From NCBI GenBank assembly GCA_963756115.1, contig CAVWMN010000010.1, forward strand, positions 868,001 through 932,000: 64,000 nucleotides of DNA. The letters run 5' to 3'. Position numbers and translations under genes: made by a program. This document shows, one piece after another, positions 27,076 through 35,574 of this stretch. Every line of letters starts with the position of its first letter. Position 1 is the first letter of the stretch. The notes under the pieces are model-generated. The model was not told the DNA's origin. It did no database searches and saw only the letters and a program-made list of their open reading frames with translations. The stretch comes from JTS-RE37 sp963756115 (lineage in GTDB: Bacteria; Bacteroidota; Bacteroidia; Flavobacteriales; Flavobacteriaceae).

Positions 27076-27531
27076 ATGAAACGGTCGAAAATAGTTGCAG
27101 CACACATTACGGCAACAATAATTGCCGTCATAACAATTGGCAGTTTTTTCAGCTTTTCACTTATTGCTGAATTGATTGGAGATGATTTGTTTATCAAACA
27201 AGTTAAAACGGGAATACTTTATTGTCTTCCGATTCTTGTGATTGCTATGCCTATGCTGGCTTTATCCGGAAAAAAGCTAGCAGGGAATTCAAAACATCCG
27301 ATTGTTGCAGATAAAATGAAGAGAATGAAACTTATTGCCTTGAACGGTGTAATTTTGATATCACTGGCAATTTATCTTTACTATCACGCCAATTACAAAA
27401 CCGTGGATAGGACTTTTTTATATGTTCAGATTGCGGAATTAGTAATCGGGGCGTTAAATTTGGGACTGATTGGTTTGAACATCAATGCGGGACTAAAACT
27501 CTCTGGCAGAAGGAGGAAAAACAGTCCATAA
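27076..27531 (+). CDS. Hypothetical four-helix membrane protein
   Basis: This is the second gene of cassette 18. The 151-residue protein has four predicted transmembrane segments (about 9-30, 46-64, 91-108, 118-139) and a basic tail (SGRRRKNSP). No conserved catalytic motif is visible. Its stop codon lies within the cassette's recombination site. It is probably the target of the adjacent AraC regulator, by position. The family is not recognised. Confidence 0.72.
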   Translation: MKRSKIVAAHITATIIAVITIGSFFSFSLIAELIGDDLFIKQVKTGILYCLPILVIAMPMLALSGKKLAGNSKHPIVADKMKRMKLIALNGVILISLAIYLYYHANYKTVDRTFLYVQIAELVIGALNLGLIGLNINAGLKLSGRRRKNSP

Positions 27532-27724
27532 CATTGTATATAGCTCATTGATAATCAGTTACTTAACCGAAGGTTCGGGTATATTTGCGAAGTCCGCCAA
27601 ATTTAAAAATTTGGCTTTTTGAAAATATAACGTAAAAAGAAAATTTAAAAACTCGGCTTGTGTTTAATCCGAATAGTGAGCGCCTTTTTGCACGCTACGT
27701 TTCATATACCAATTGTTAGCAACC
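27523..27724 (+). other. attC-like site of cassette 18 with embedded terminator
   Basis: AGTCCATAAC (27523-27532) overlaps the gene end; GTTAGCAACC is at 27715-27724. Arms are TGTATATAGCTCATTG and ACGCTACGTTTCATATACC. The hairpin GCCAAATTT / AAATTTGGC + TTTTT is at 27596-27620. Confidence 0.72.
27596..27620 (+). terminator. Intrinsic terminator inside an attC-like site
   Basis: GCCAAATTT (27596-27604) pairs with AAATTTGGC (27607-27615) and is followed by TTTTT. It is homologous to the terminators at 19089 and 32523. Confidence 0.65.
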
Positions 27725-27784
27725 ATAATCAGGAACGAGCTCTGCCTGCATAAAATTTACTAACTTTAAGAAAAGCAATTACTC

Positions 27785-27967
27785 ATGTTAACAAAGCAGA
27801 AAGTAAAGGATACTATCGATAAATTTCCCGACAAATTTTCAATCGATGAATTGATTGAACGCCTTATTTTGCTAGACAAGGTTGAACGAGGAAATGATCA
27901 ATCTGAAAAAGCTCAAACAGTAACAGAAGTAGAACTTGAGAATGAGATGAAGAAATGGTTCAAATAA
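27785..27967 (+). CDS. Putative antitoxin of a ParE-type pair
   Basis: This is the first gene of cassette 19. The 60-residue protein (MLTKQKVKDTIDKFPDKFSIDELIERLILLDKVERG) has a helical N-terminus and an acidic tail ending KKWFK. It overlaps the downstream ParE-like frame by 13 bases. Bacteroidota ParE/RelE toxins are often preceded by antitoxins of just this type. A near-consensus -7 box (TAACTTTA) lies just upstream. The toxin partner is broken, so the antitoxin may be an orphan. Confidence 0.7.
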   Translation: MLTKQKVKDTIDKFPDKFSIDELIERLILLDKVERGNDQSEKAQTVTEVELENEMKKWFK

Positions 27968-28251
27968 ATTGGACTCACCTTGCAATTGAAGACTTAAAGA
28001 ACATCTACGACTATATTGCGCATGATTCGAGGCGATATGCCAAAATCCAAATCATCTAATTTAAATCCAGAACCCAAATCCTCAAATCCAATCCGCTATC
28101 TGGAAAACTAGTGTCAGAATTGGATAACCACCACATCCGAGAACTTATCGAAGGGAATTATCGGATCATTTATAAAATCCTGGACGACACCCGAATCGAC
28201 ATTTTGACAGTACATCATTCCGCATGGGACATGTCAAAAAGAAAGATGTAA
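27955..28251 (+). pseudogene. ParE/RelE-type toxin with an internal stop
   Basis: From ATG 27955 the frame reads MVQINWTHLAIEDLKNIYDY and IAHDSRRYAKIQII. It then meets a TAA at about 28060 and continues in the same frame with KSRTQILKSNPLSGKLVSELD and NYRIIYKILDDTRIDILTVHH up to 28251. These are the conserved ParE segments, so one nonsense codon has inactivated a toxin of about 98 residues. The intact antitoxin lies upstream. Loss of toxin with retention of antitoxin is a common decay path. Confidence 0.82.
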
Positions 28252-28256
28252 AATAC

Positions 28257-28393
28257 GTTTGCTAACACCGGCTATAATTCAGTCTTCCGTTCTATTAAAA
28301 CTTCAAAATTTAACCTTTAAACGGTACAATTTCACAGCCTGAAAATATATACTTATTTTCCAGACCTAAATCATAGCCATACCGTTGTGCTTC
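28257..28393 (+). other. attC-like site of cassette 19
   Basis: GTTTGCTAAC (28257-28266) to GTTGTGCTTC (28384-28393). Arms are CCGGCTATAATTCAG and CTAAATCATAGCC. It belongs to the class with GGCTATAATTCAG also seen at 33061, 33667 and 40654. Confidence 0.72.
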
Positions 28394-28414
28394 ATCATAA
28401 GCAATCGCTAACCA

Positions 28415-29137
28415 ATGATAAAATTCTTTAGAAACATTAGACAGAATTTACTTTCAGAAGGCCAAACTGGAAAGTATCTGAAATATGCCGTTGGAGAAAT
28501 TGTGCTTGTCGTAATAGGCATATTAATAGCACTACAGATAAACAACTGGAATGAAATCAATAGACAAAGTAATATTGAAATCACTACTCTTAAAGAACTG
28601 AAGTCAGACCTAAATCAAAACATAGTTGAAATAAATAGCCACATTACGGCACTGGAAGATTGTAAAAAATCAAATAAGATTATCATCTCGTACATGGAAA
28701 AAGCTTTACCCTATCATGACTCGTTGGATTATCATTTCTCGAACTTGTATCCTTATATCGTATTCTCTCCTGTTCAGACGACATTTGATAACTTGAAACA
28801 GAATGGCGTTAGGTTAATTTCTAATGATTCGTTGAGAGCCCAAATCACAATGTTGTACGGCAATGAGTTCGAGGCATTTCGCGTTTTTGAAAGAACATAT
28901 TTTGTTGAACATTATGACAACTATATTAAACCGATGTACATTAAGGAATTTGAGACATTTGAAGTGTTTCAATCAATGAAACCACGTGATTACAATGAGC
29001 TAATGACTAATTCAAAGTATAAGCAAACATTAAATTATACAGTGAATAACTGCCAAATGTTCATTATACTTCAACATAGGCTTCTTGAAAGTGTAAACAG
29101 ATTAATTATTAAACTTGACAATGAAATATCAGATTAA
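28415..29137 (+). CDS. DUF6090-family membrane protein
   Basis: This is cassette 20. The 240-residue protein starts with the DUF6090 hallmark MIKFFRNIRQNLLSEGQTGK and YAVGEIVLVVIGILIALQINNW, with one transmembrane helix at about 25-43. A long helical periplasmic domain follows, with LKELKSDLNQN and PYHDSLDYHFSNLYPYIVF. The function is unknown, but the family is abundant and multi-copy in Bacteroidota. A truncated copy lies at 50300 and an intact one at 53468. Confidence 0.9.
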   Translation: MIKFFRNIRQNLLSEGQTGKYLKYAVGEIVLVVIGILIALQINNWNEINRQSNIEITTLKELKSDLNQNIVEINSHITALEDCKKSNKIIISYMEKALPYHDSLDYHFSNLYPYIVFSPVQTTFDNLKQNGVRLISNDSLRAQITMLYGNEFEAFRVFERTYFVEHYDNYIKPMYIKEFETFEVFQSMKPRDYNELMTNSKYKQTLNYTVNNCQMFIILQHRLLESVNRLIIKLDNEISD

Positions 29138-29152
29138 AATCTGCAAAAAACG

Positions 29153-29290
29153 AAAGCATAACAACGTGTATAAGCCATTACTGGGTTAATACTTCTTTGG
29201 ATAATCCTCCCGGATTTTACAACGGGATTTTGTACTATTAATGGTTCGTGCCGAGATACGCAACGGCTCATACACAAACCGTTAGCATTA
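29153..29290 (+). other. attC-like site of cassette 20
   Basis: GAAAGCATAAC (ending 29162) to GTTAGCATTA (29281-29290). Arms are CGTGTATAAGCCATTACTGGG and ACGGCTCATACAC. Confidence 0.68.
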
Positions 29291-29305
29291 ATATATAAAA
29301 ATCTT

Positions 29306-29335
29306 TTGTAACGTTATCAAAATGTAATAACTTTG
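29306..29335 (+). promoter_or_regulatory. Cassette-borne promoter of mazEF
   Basis: TTG (29306-29308), 19 bases, then TAACTTTG (29328-29335): a near-perfect Bacteroidota -33/-7 promoter. It lies just inside the cassette boundary and 18 bases before the antitoxin start. Confidence 0.7.
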
Positions 29336-29353
29336 TAATTACAATTCTATGTT

Positions 29354-29599
29354 ATGGAAACTTCTATTATCAAAATAGGAAACTCGAAAGGTTTGAGACT
29401 GAGTAAATCAATCCTAGAACAATATAATATTCAGGACAAGGTGGAACTTATATTGGAGAAGGGACAGATCATACTGCGTCCGGTTAATCGTCCAAGGAAT
29501 GGCTGGGATAAGGCCTTTAAAAAGATGCACGATAGCGGAGATGATAAGTCTTTAATGAACGATGTGTTTGAAGATGAAAATCTTGATGAATGGATTTAA
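29354..29599 (+). CDS. mazE: MazE-type (AbrB fold) antitoxin
   Basis: This is the first gene of cassette 21. The 81-residue protein has an N-terminal AbrB/MazE swapped-hairpin domain (IIKIGNSKGLRLSKSILEQY, DKVELILEKGQIILRPV). An acidic C-terminal tail (DKSLMNDVFEDENLDEWI) would insert into MazF. It overlaps the toxin gene by ten bases. It should repress its own promoter at 29306-29335. Confidence 0.92.
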   Translation: METSIIKIGNSKGLRLSKSILEQYNIQDKVELILEKGQIILRPVNRPRNGWDKAFKKMHDSGDDKSLMNDVFEDENLDEWI

Positions 29600-29913
29600 T
29601 GCAATATGCCATTGTGCTGGTGAATCTTGATCCGACCATAGGAAGTGAAATCAAAAAAACACGTCCCTGCGTAATTATTTCTCCCGACGAAATGAATTTA
29701 AATCTTCAAACCATTATTATTGCCCCTATGACTACCAATCTGAGAAAATATCCAACCAGGGTTCCGGTTAAACACAAGCGTAAAAAAGGCATGATCGCTA
29801 TTGATCAGATAAGAACGGTAGATAAAAAAAGGATCATTAAGATATTTGATCAGCTTACCTCAGGGGAAATATCCAAATGTAAAGAAGTTCTAAAAGAAAC
29901 TTTTGTAGATTGA
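29590..29913 (+). CDS. mazF: MazF/PemK-type endoribonuclease toxin
   Basis: The 107-residue toxin has the MazF signature: YAIVLVNLDPTIGSEIKKTRPCVIISPDEMN at the start, then TIIIAPMTTNLRKYPTRVPV and IDQIRTVDKKRIIK. MazF cleaves single-stranded RNA at short motifs, giving growth arrest. It overlaps the MazE gene and appears intact. The start could be the TTG two codons before ATG 29593. Confidence 0.93.
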   Translation: MDLMQYAIVLVNLDPTIGSEIKKTRPCVIISPDEMNLNLQTIIIAPMTTNLRKYPTRVPVKHKRKKGMIAIDQIRTVDKKRIIKIFDQLTSGEISKCKEVLKETFVD

Positions 29914-29919
29914 ATGTAC

Positions 29920-30155
29920 TAATGCCAACACCGGCCATGCCCCATTGCTCTGTTCCTAATCCCAAAAAAAATTGATATATATTTAAAGCAAAATAATCTG
30001 GTAAGCATGCATGCTAGAGCCAGTTGTTTAGCAAAGACCAGGGAATGATGTTCTCCACGAGAGAACTCATTGTCTGAAGGCCAGGGATCGCCTAAGGCCA
30101 GCTCCAAACAACTGTCCAGAGTCGCAACGGCGCATAGCCGTATACATTGTGTTTC
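29920..30155 (+). other. attC-like site of cassette 21 (long class, mutated right core)
   Basis: TAATGCCAAC (29920-29929) to ATTGTGTTTC (30146-30155), where GTT has become ATT. Arms are CCGGCCATGCCCCATTGC and GGCGCATAGCCG. It has the CCAGTTGTTTAG / CCAAACAACTG inner hairpin. Confidence 0.7.
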
Positions 30156-30175
30156 ATTTACCCCACCTCAAAGAT

Positions 30176-31819
30176 ATGAAAAAGATATACCTAATTGCCC
30201 TTGCATTTTTAATCATTCAACTTGTAACAGCCCAAAAACTGGATGAGCAATTTGATGAGTTGATGTCAACAGTATTTAAAGATGATGGCCCGGGTGCAGT
30301 AGCCCTGGTTGTTAAAAATGGAAAGGTAATGTATCGAAAAGAATATGGCATGGCCAACCTGGAATTGGACGTAAAGATGAAACCGGAAAATGTATTTCGA
30401 ATCGGTTCCATCACTAAACAGTTTACTTCATCCGCCATATTGAAACTTCGTGACGAAGGGAAACTGAACCTGGATGACGACATAACCAAGTATATTAAAT
30501 ATTACCCAACTCATGGACATGAAATTACCATAAAGCATCTTCTTACCCACACTTCTGGTATTAAGAGTTACACGGAAATGAAAGAGTGGGATGCAGAGGT
30601 TCAAAAAAAGGATTTTACTCCTATAGAGTTGATTGATTTTTTCAAGAATCAGCCGATGGATTTCAAACCGGGCGAAGAATTTCATTATAACAACTCGGCT
30701 TACTTTATTCTTGGATATATTATTGAAGTTGTATCAGGCAAGTCCTATGATGAATACATTGATAGTGTTTTTTTTAAACCCCTGGAAATGACAAACTCTT
30801 ATTACGATTCAGCTTCAAGGATCATTAAAAATCGCGCATATGGCTACCATAAAAATGAAGATGATTACATCAACCAAGATTATTTAAATATGACTCAACC
30901 CTATGCTGCTGGGTCTTTACTATCCACAGTTGATGACTTGTATAAATGGTATAGCGCAGTCATGAACGATGAAGTGATCTCAAGAACGTCCAGGGAAGAG
31001 GCCCAGACAACTCATTTGCTCAACGATTATGAGAAAACCGGATATGGCTATGGATGGTTTATAGGAAATATTCAAGGCAGTAAAATGATTGAACATGGAG
31101 GGGGTATAAACGGATACCTGACTAACTCCATTTACTTACCGGAAGATGAAGTTTTTGTCGCAGTATTTTCCAATTGTACTTGCAATGACCCGGAGAAAAT
31201 CGCTATAAAAATGGCGGCGCTTTCCATTGGAAAACCCTACGAATGGAAAAAGATGGAGGTTGATGACGCCCTCTTGACAGAATATGAGGCGGTATATGAA
31301 TCAGATCAAGAACTGCAGAGAATTATCACCTTTAAGGACGGTCAACTTTATTCTATGAGAAGCGGAGGCAGCAGATTTGAAATATATCCTTTTGAAAAAG
31401 ACAAGTTCTTTTTTGAATCGAAGGGTGACGGCGTTTCAACGCTACACTTTGTGAGAGATTCAAATAATGAGATCATATCTGTCACCTCCAAAGGTACGGG
31501 TTATGATATTGACTGGAAACGAACCGAAAAACCCATTCCCACAGCAGAAAAAATTGACCTTGATGATTCAATAACGGATATGTACGTTGGAAAATATGAA
31601 CTGGATCCAAATTTCATCATTTCAATATTTAAAGAGGAAAACAAGATACTTATGCAAGCAACCGGACAAAACAAAATTGAAATCATCCCATTTGAAGAGA
31701 ATAAATTCAGCCTTGTTGATGTAGATGCCAAATTAACTTTTAATATGGATGATAATGGTGAAGTGACGAGCCTCACACTGCATCAAGGAGGCGACCATGA
31801 AGCAAAAAAGGTAGATTAA
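30176..31819 (+). CDS. Secreted serine hydrolase (class C beta-lactamase fold)
   Basis: This is cassette 22. The start is set at ATG 30176 (MKKIYLIALAFLIIQLVTAQ, a Sec signal), as earlier codons lie in the boundary. The 547-residue protein has a beta-lactamase/D-Ala-D-Ala peptidase domain with Ser78-Ile-Thr-Lys81, Tyr171-Asn-Asn173 and EHGGGINGY. Two DUF3471-like beta domains follow (about 370-547). Such proteins act in the periplasm as esterases or peptidases, rarely as true beta-lactamases. It is a single-gene cassette. Two related enzymes lie at 47584 and 55242. Confidence 0.9.
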   Translation: MKKIYLIALAFLIIQLVTAQKLDEQFDELMSTVFKDDGPGAVALVVKNGKVMYRKEYGMANLELDVKMKPENVFRIGSITKQFTSSAILKLRDEGKLNLDDDITKYIKYYPTHGHEITIKHLLTHTSGIKSYTEMKEWDAEVQKKDFTPIELIDFFKNQPMDFKPGEEFHYNNSAYFILGYIIEVVSGKSYDEYIDSVFFKPLEMTNSYYDSASRIIKNRAYGYHKNEDDYINQDYLNMTQPYAAGSLLSTVDDLYKWYSAVMNDEVISRTSREEAQTTHLLNDYEKTGYGYGWFIGNIQGSKMIEHGGGINGYLTNSIYLPEDEVFVAVFSNCTCNDPEKIAIKMAALSIGKPYEWKKMEVDDALLTEYEAVYESDQELQRIITFKDGQLYSMRSGGSRFEIYPFEKDKFFFESKGDGVSTLHFVRDSNNEIISVTSKGTGYDIDWKRTEKPIPTAEKIDLDDSITDMYVGKYELDPNFIISIFKEENKILMQATGQNKIEIIPFEENKFSLVDVDAKLTFNMDDNGEVTSLTLHQGGDHEAKKVD

Positions 31820-31821
31820 AC

Positions 31822-31895
31822 GAAACACAACATCGTGTGTGATACATGCCCTACGGGTCTCGTGCCATACACCTGGCCGATGTACGTAAGCATAA
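31822..31895 (+). other. attC-like site of cassette 22 (short, degenerate right core)
   Basis: GAAACACAAC (31822-31831) matches the cassette start. The right arm (CATACACCTGGCC) is followed by GATGTACG rather than a GTT. Arms are TCGTGTGTGATACATGCCC and GTGCCATACAC. Confidence 0.5.
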
Positions 31896-31934
31896 AGAAC
31901 CGAACAAAAAAAAACAACTTTAAAGCAATATAAA

Positions 31935-32411
31935 ATGAAAAATTCAATTTTCTTCCTTTTGATTTTGTCCCCTGTATCGGTATTTTCTCAAAATTCTGAA
32001 TATAATGTTACCTCTTACCTAACAGAAGGTACAAAAGCACCAAATACTCATTATATAGGAGAAGCTTGGTTGAATGCCATTTTTCATGATGACAATGAAT
32101 TGGGCTATAATATTACAAAAGCAACTTTTAAAGCCAACTCAACCTTGGATTGGCATAAACACGGTTCTGCACAAGTCTTAATAATTGTTGATGGAGAAGC
32201 CTATTATCAGGAGAGAGGAAATGAGCCTGTAATTTTGAAAGAAGGTGATGTAATTAAATGTGAGAAAGATATCGAACATTGGCATTCCTCGACCAAGTTT
32301 AATGATGTAACATATTTGGCTTTATATGGTGGTGAGCAACCAACTACCTGGACTGAAGTAGTAACACAAGAATATTATGACGAGGTAGCTGAAAAGCTTA
32401 AACGTAATTGA
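31935..32411 (+). CDS. Secreted cupin-domain protein
   Basis: This is cassette 23. The 158-residue protein has a signal peptide (SIFFLLILSPVSVFSQ) and a single cupin domain: FKANSTLDWHKHGSAQVLIIVDGEAYYQERG, then KCEKDIEHWHSS. His residues for a metal site are present. Family members include carboxymuconolactone-associated cupins that are often exported in Bacteroidota. The substrate is unknown. It is a single-gene cassette with a poorly conserved left boundary. Confidence 0.82.
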   Translation: MKNSIFFLLILSPVSVFSQNSEYNVTSYLTEGTKAPNTHYIGEAWLNAIFHDDNELGYNITKATFKANSTLDWHKHGSAQVLIIVDGEAYYQERGNEPVILKEGDVIKCEKDIEHWHSSTKFNDVTYLALYGGEQPTTWTEVVTQEYYDEVAEKLKRN

Positions 32412-32448
32412 TAATCATCACAGCTTATGAATCAAGAATTTGAAAAAA

Positions 32449-32651
32449 TGCCAGCGTAAACAACGTATAAAAAAATAGGGCGAATAGTGCTTAAACAAAG
32501 GCTTGGGCGTGTTTGCGAAGTCGCCAAATCTTTTGATTTGGCTTTTAGAAAAAGAAGATAAAACAAAATACAAAAGATTTAGCCTGTACTTGGTGGAAAG
32601 GCCGTCACCTACCACCCGCCATACTTTCTTTATAGGAACACGTTGTATGCC
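32449..32651 (+). other. attC-like site of cassette 23 with embedded terminator
   Basis: GCGTAAAC (about 32454-32461) to GTTGTATGCC (32642-32651). Arms are ACGTATAAAAAAATAGGGCG and CGCCATACTTTCTTTATAG. It contains the terminator at 32523-32546. Confidence 0.68.
32523..32546 (+). terminator. Intrinsic terminator inside an attC-like site
   Basis: GCCAAATC (32523-32530) pairs with GATTTGGC (32535-32542) around a TTTT loop and is followed by TTTT. Confidence 0.62.
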
Positions 32652-32668
32652 ATTTAAGAAAACATTGA

Positions 32669-33055
32669 ATGAAAATTGAACATATAGCCATTTGGACTTT
32701 AGATTTAGAAAAAATGAAGAGTTTTTATCTGAATTTTTTCGACTTAAAATCAAATGAAAAATATTATAATCCAAAGAAAAAATTTAGCTCATACTTTTTA
32801 GCATTTGAAAATGGTGCTCGTATAGAATTAATGCATAGACCTGACATTTCTGAATGTATTGAGAAATCGGATTCAAAATTAGGTTTGACTCATTTTGCTA
32901 TTTCTGTTGGGTCAAAGGAAAAGGTTGACTCGCTTACTGAATTAGTACGAAAAAATGGATTTAATATAATTGGAGAGCCTCGGACAACTGGAGATGGATA
33001 TTATGAAAGTGTAATCTCTGACCCAGAAGGAAATTTGATTGAAATAACTGAATAA
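32669..33055 (+). CDS. VOC-family protein (glyoxalase/bleomycin resistance fold)
   Basis: This is cassette 24. The 128-residue protein has two beta-alpha-beta-beta-beta units. The first is IEHIAIWTLDLEKMKSFYLNFF, and the second is LTHFAISVGSKEKVDSLTELVRKNG with the C-terminal metal ligand in DPEGNLIEITE. The VOC fold covers glyoxalase I, dioxygenases and antibiotic-binding proteins. The cassette ends match perfectly (GTTGTATGCC / GGCATACAAC). Confidence 0.88.
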   Translation: MKIEHIAIWTLDLEKMKSFYLNFFDLKSNEKYYNPKKKFSSYFLAFENGARIELMHRPDISECIEKSDSKLGLTHFAISVGSKEKVDSLTELVRKNGFNIIGEPRTTGDGYYESVISDPEGNLIEITE

Positions 33056-33060
33056 AAAAC

Positions 33061-33197
33061 GGCATACAACACAACTCATGATTCAGCTTTGTCCCTCCCC
33101 TGGCCTTAAAATCCCTACTTTTAATCAGCTTGATTTCCCAATACGAAAATACTAGCGTATTTTCAAAGTCGAAAGCATAGCCCTACCGTTTGGCACA
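33061..33197 (+). other. attC-like site of cassette 24
   Basis: GGCATACAAC (33061-33070) to GTTTGGCACA (33188-33197). Arms are CATGATTCAG and AAAGCATAGCC. It is degenerate compared with its relatives at 28257 and 33667. Confidence 0.65.
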
Positions 33198-33220
33198 AGC
33201 AAGAAAAAGATAAAACTAAT

Positions 33221-33622
33221 ATGGTAAGAAAAGCAGTTAATCCTGGAACACTTTTTAATTCAAAGCAAAACGGATTTTCACAAGTTGTAATTTCTACACC
33301 TGGAAAATTAGTATTCATTTCTGGTCAAGTTGCATGGGATGAAAATCTAAACATAATTGGAGAAAATAATTTGGAAATACAAACTCAAAAAGCAATTGAT
33401 AATCTAAAAATTGCAATTGAATCAGTTGGTGGAACGATGGAAAATATTATGATGCTTAGAATTTATAAAGTGGATTTCCAGAAAGGAGATGGGCCAATTA
33501 TCAAATCAATACTCAAGGAAAATTTCGGCACCAAAAATCCACCTGCGAGTACATGGATTAGTGTAAAAGGGCTTGCAAACGAGGGGTTCATGATTGAAAT
33601 AGAGGCTCAGGCTGTCATCTAA
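33221..33622 (+). CDS. RidA/YjgF-family protein lacking the catalytic arginine
   Basis: This is cassette 25. The 133-residue protein has the RidA fold: VNPGTLFNSKQNGFSQVVISTPGKLVFISGQVAWDE and a C-terminal EGFMIEIEAQAVI. RidA deaminates reactive enamine/imine intermediates using an Arg in a PAR(S/T) motif. Here the equivalent stretch reads NPPASTWISV, so Ser replaces that Arg. It may therefore belong to a non-deaminase Rid subgroup. It is a single-gene cassette. Confidence 0.88.
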   Translation: MVRKAVNPGTLFNSKQNGFSQVVISTPGKLVFISGQVAWDENLNIIGENNLEIQTQKAIDNLKIAIESVGGTMENIMMLRIYKVDFQKGDGPIIKSILKENFGTKNPPASTWISVKGLANEGFMIEIEAQAVI

Positions 33623-33666
33623 AATTCAATATATAATGGAGAAAAATATGAAAAAATAAAAGAAGC

Positions 33667-33802
33667 CTGTGCCTAACAAAGGCTATAATTCAGTGTCGTT
33701 TTGCGCCACGCCAAACTAAAGTATTAATTAAACGGTTGGATTTCGGCGGAAGAATCCTGCGGATGATTCCACAACGAAATCATAGCCGAACCGTTAGCTA
33801 CA
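33667..33802 (+). other. attC-like site of cassette 25
   Basis: CTGTGCCTAAC (ending 33677) to GTTAGCTACA (33793-33802). Arms are AAGGCTATAATTCAGTGTCG and CGAAATCATAGCCG. Confidence 0.74.
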
Positions 33803-33812
33803 ATACAAAAGA

Positions 33813-34724
33813 ATGAAGAGCAAAATCTTATTCCTGTTTTTTTTGATACTACATTATAGTATGTTAGTTGCTCAAGTTGAGCAAAATATTGTCTCTGGAG
33901 ATAATACCATTCATTTAAAAATATTTGGAGAAGGCGAACCAATATTAATTATTAATGGAGGACCTGGAATGAACAGTAATGGTTTTGTAGGTTTGGCTAA
34001 AATTATTGGGAAATCTAATCAAGCAATTATATATGACCAAAGAGGAACTGGGCAATCCAAAATGTTAAAAATCAATTATGCTACTATTACTTTAGATTCG
34101 ATGATTCATGATATCGAGGTTATGAGAAAGCATTTAAAAATTGAGAATTGGACGGTCTTAGGGCATTCATTTGGAGGAATGCTAGCTTCATATTATGCTT
34201 CTAAACATCCAAAAAAAATTAAAGGACTAGTATTATCTTCTTCAGGTGGAATCAATATGGATTTATTTGCAAGAATTAATATTACTTCAAGACTCTCCAA
34301 AAAGGAAAGAGACTCTTTATCCTATTGGAACAATAGAATTTCCAATGGAGATACAACTTATTATGCAAGATTACAAAGAGGAAAATATTTAGCTCCTGCA
34401 TACCTTTATAATAAATCGAACGTATCAATCGTCGCAGAAAGGTTAACTCAAGGTAATTCAACTATTAATCAATTGGTTTATCAAAATATGAGAAAAATAA
34501 AGTTTGATTGCTCAGAAGGGCTAAAAAAACTTAAAATACCTGTTTTAATTATTCAAGGAAGAGAAGATTTAATAGACATAGAAACTGCAGAAATTGCTTC
34601 AGATGTACTACAAAATTCAGATGTAATAATTCTCGAGAATTGTGGACATTATGGCTGGTTGGATCAACCAAAAAAATACTTTGAAAACATTAATAGCTAC
34701 TTTGAAAAAGTACTGACTTTATAA
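33813..34724 (+). CDS. Alpha/beta hydrolase, proline-iminopeptidase-like
   Basis: This is cassette 26. The 303-residue protein has a signal peptide (ILFLFFLILHYSMLVAQ), an oxyanion region NGGPGMNSNGF, YDQRGTGQS and the nucleophile elbow LGHSFGGML with Ser119. The acid lies near GREDLIDIE, and the His in ENCGHYGWLDQP. The HGGPG-like and GxSxGG motifs place it with proline iminopeptidases (family S33). It is exported. It is a single-gene cassette. Confidence 0.88.
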   Translation: MKSKILFLFFLILHYSMLVAQVEQNIVSGDNTIHLKIFGEGEPILIINGGPGMNSNGFVGLAKIIGKSNQAIIYDQRGTGQSKMLKINYATITLDSMIHDIEVMRKHLKIENWTVLGHSFGGMLASYYASKHPKKIKGLVLSSSGGINMDLFARINITSRLSKKERDSLSYWNNRISNGDTTYYARLQRGKYLAPAYLYNKSNVSIVAERLTQGNSTINQLVYQNMRKIKFDCSEGLKKLKIPVLIIQGREDLIDIETAEIASDVLQNSDVIILENCGHYGWLDQPKKYFENINSYFEKVLTL

Positions 34725-34730
34725 AGTAAA

Positions 34731-34925
34731 GTTGCTAACAACGGCTATACGTAATGCGGGTTTTCCTAAATAAATTGGCATTGCATTTAATACAGTCCGC
34801 CAATACTTTAAATTGATGTTTAAAGTGAATAAATTATAAACAAAATATAAACTCTTGGCTACGTGCAAATTTGAAAACTCCGCTTTTCAAATCCCGCACT
34901 ACGTATAGCCGGCTTGTTACCTACA
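34731..34925 (+). other. attC-like site of cassette 26
   Basis: GTTGCTAAC (34731-34739) to GTTACCTACA (34916-34925). Arms are ACGGCTATACGTAATGCGGG and CCCGCACTACGTATAGCCG form a 20 bp nearly perfect stem. Confidence 0.78.
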
Positions 34926-34943
34926 AGCTGAAAACCAACACTC

Positions 34944-35513
34944 ATGAAAAACATAATAAATCAATTAAAATCACAATTCTCTTTATCTGCCAAGGATATT
35001 AATTTATTGGAAAAGTGTCTTATAACCGAAGAGAGTCCTGCCCAAACCAAACTTTTGGAAGCTGGAAAAATAGAACGCTATGTTTATTTTTTAAGCAGTG
35101 GCATTGTAAAAGGCTATCAAAACATAGATGGTAAATTCGTCATTCAGCATTTAGTTTCTGAAAACGATTTTTTCACCTCATTAGATAGTTTTATGGGTGA
35201 AACACCTTCCTTGGACTACTACGAAACAATTACCGATTGTAAACTCGTAAAGATATCCAAACCGGACTTTGACCTGTTACTAGAAAACACCGCCTTTTGG
35301 AATGAATTTGTTACTTCTGTCACTAATGAACATCTAAATTGCAAATTAGAACGAGTTAAAGATTTTCAAACTTTAACAGCAAAAGAACGGTATCTGAAAT
35401 TTGTGGATCAGTATCCAAAATTAGCATCAGGTGTATCGATCCACAATATTGCTTCTTTTTTGGGAATGGAACCGCAATCCCTAAGTCGCATCAGAAAACA
35501 AATCACTTTCTAA
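34944..35513 (+). CDS. Crp/Fnr-family regulator
   Basis: This is the first gene of cassette 27. The 189-residue protein has a cyclic-nucleotide-binding-like beta-roll (KLLEAGKIERYVYFLSSGIVKGY, to about residue 115) and a C-terminal winged HTH (GVSIHNIASFLGMEPQSLSRIRKQITF). Members of this Bacteroidota subgroup usually do not bind cAMP. It precedes an SDR-type reductase by 61 bp and probably controls it. Confidence 0.88.
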   Translation: MKNIINQLKSQFSLSAKDINLLEKCLITEESPAQTKLLEAGKIERYVYFLSSGIVKGYQNIDGKFVIQHLVSENDFFTSLDSFMGETPSLDYYETITDCKLVKISKPDFDLLLENTAFWNEFVTSVTNEHLNCKLERVKDFQTLTAKERYLKFVDQYPKLASGVSIHNIASFLGMEPQSLSRIRKQITF

Positions 35514-35574
35514 CAAATGTTATTGTTAAACCCTTGAACGGTCTCGATATTTGCTCAAACACAATTTGAGAATT

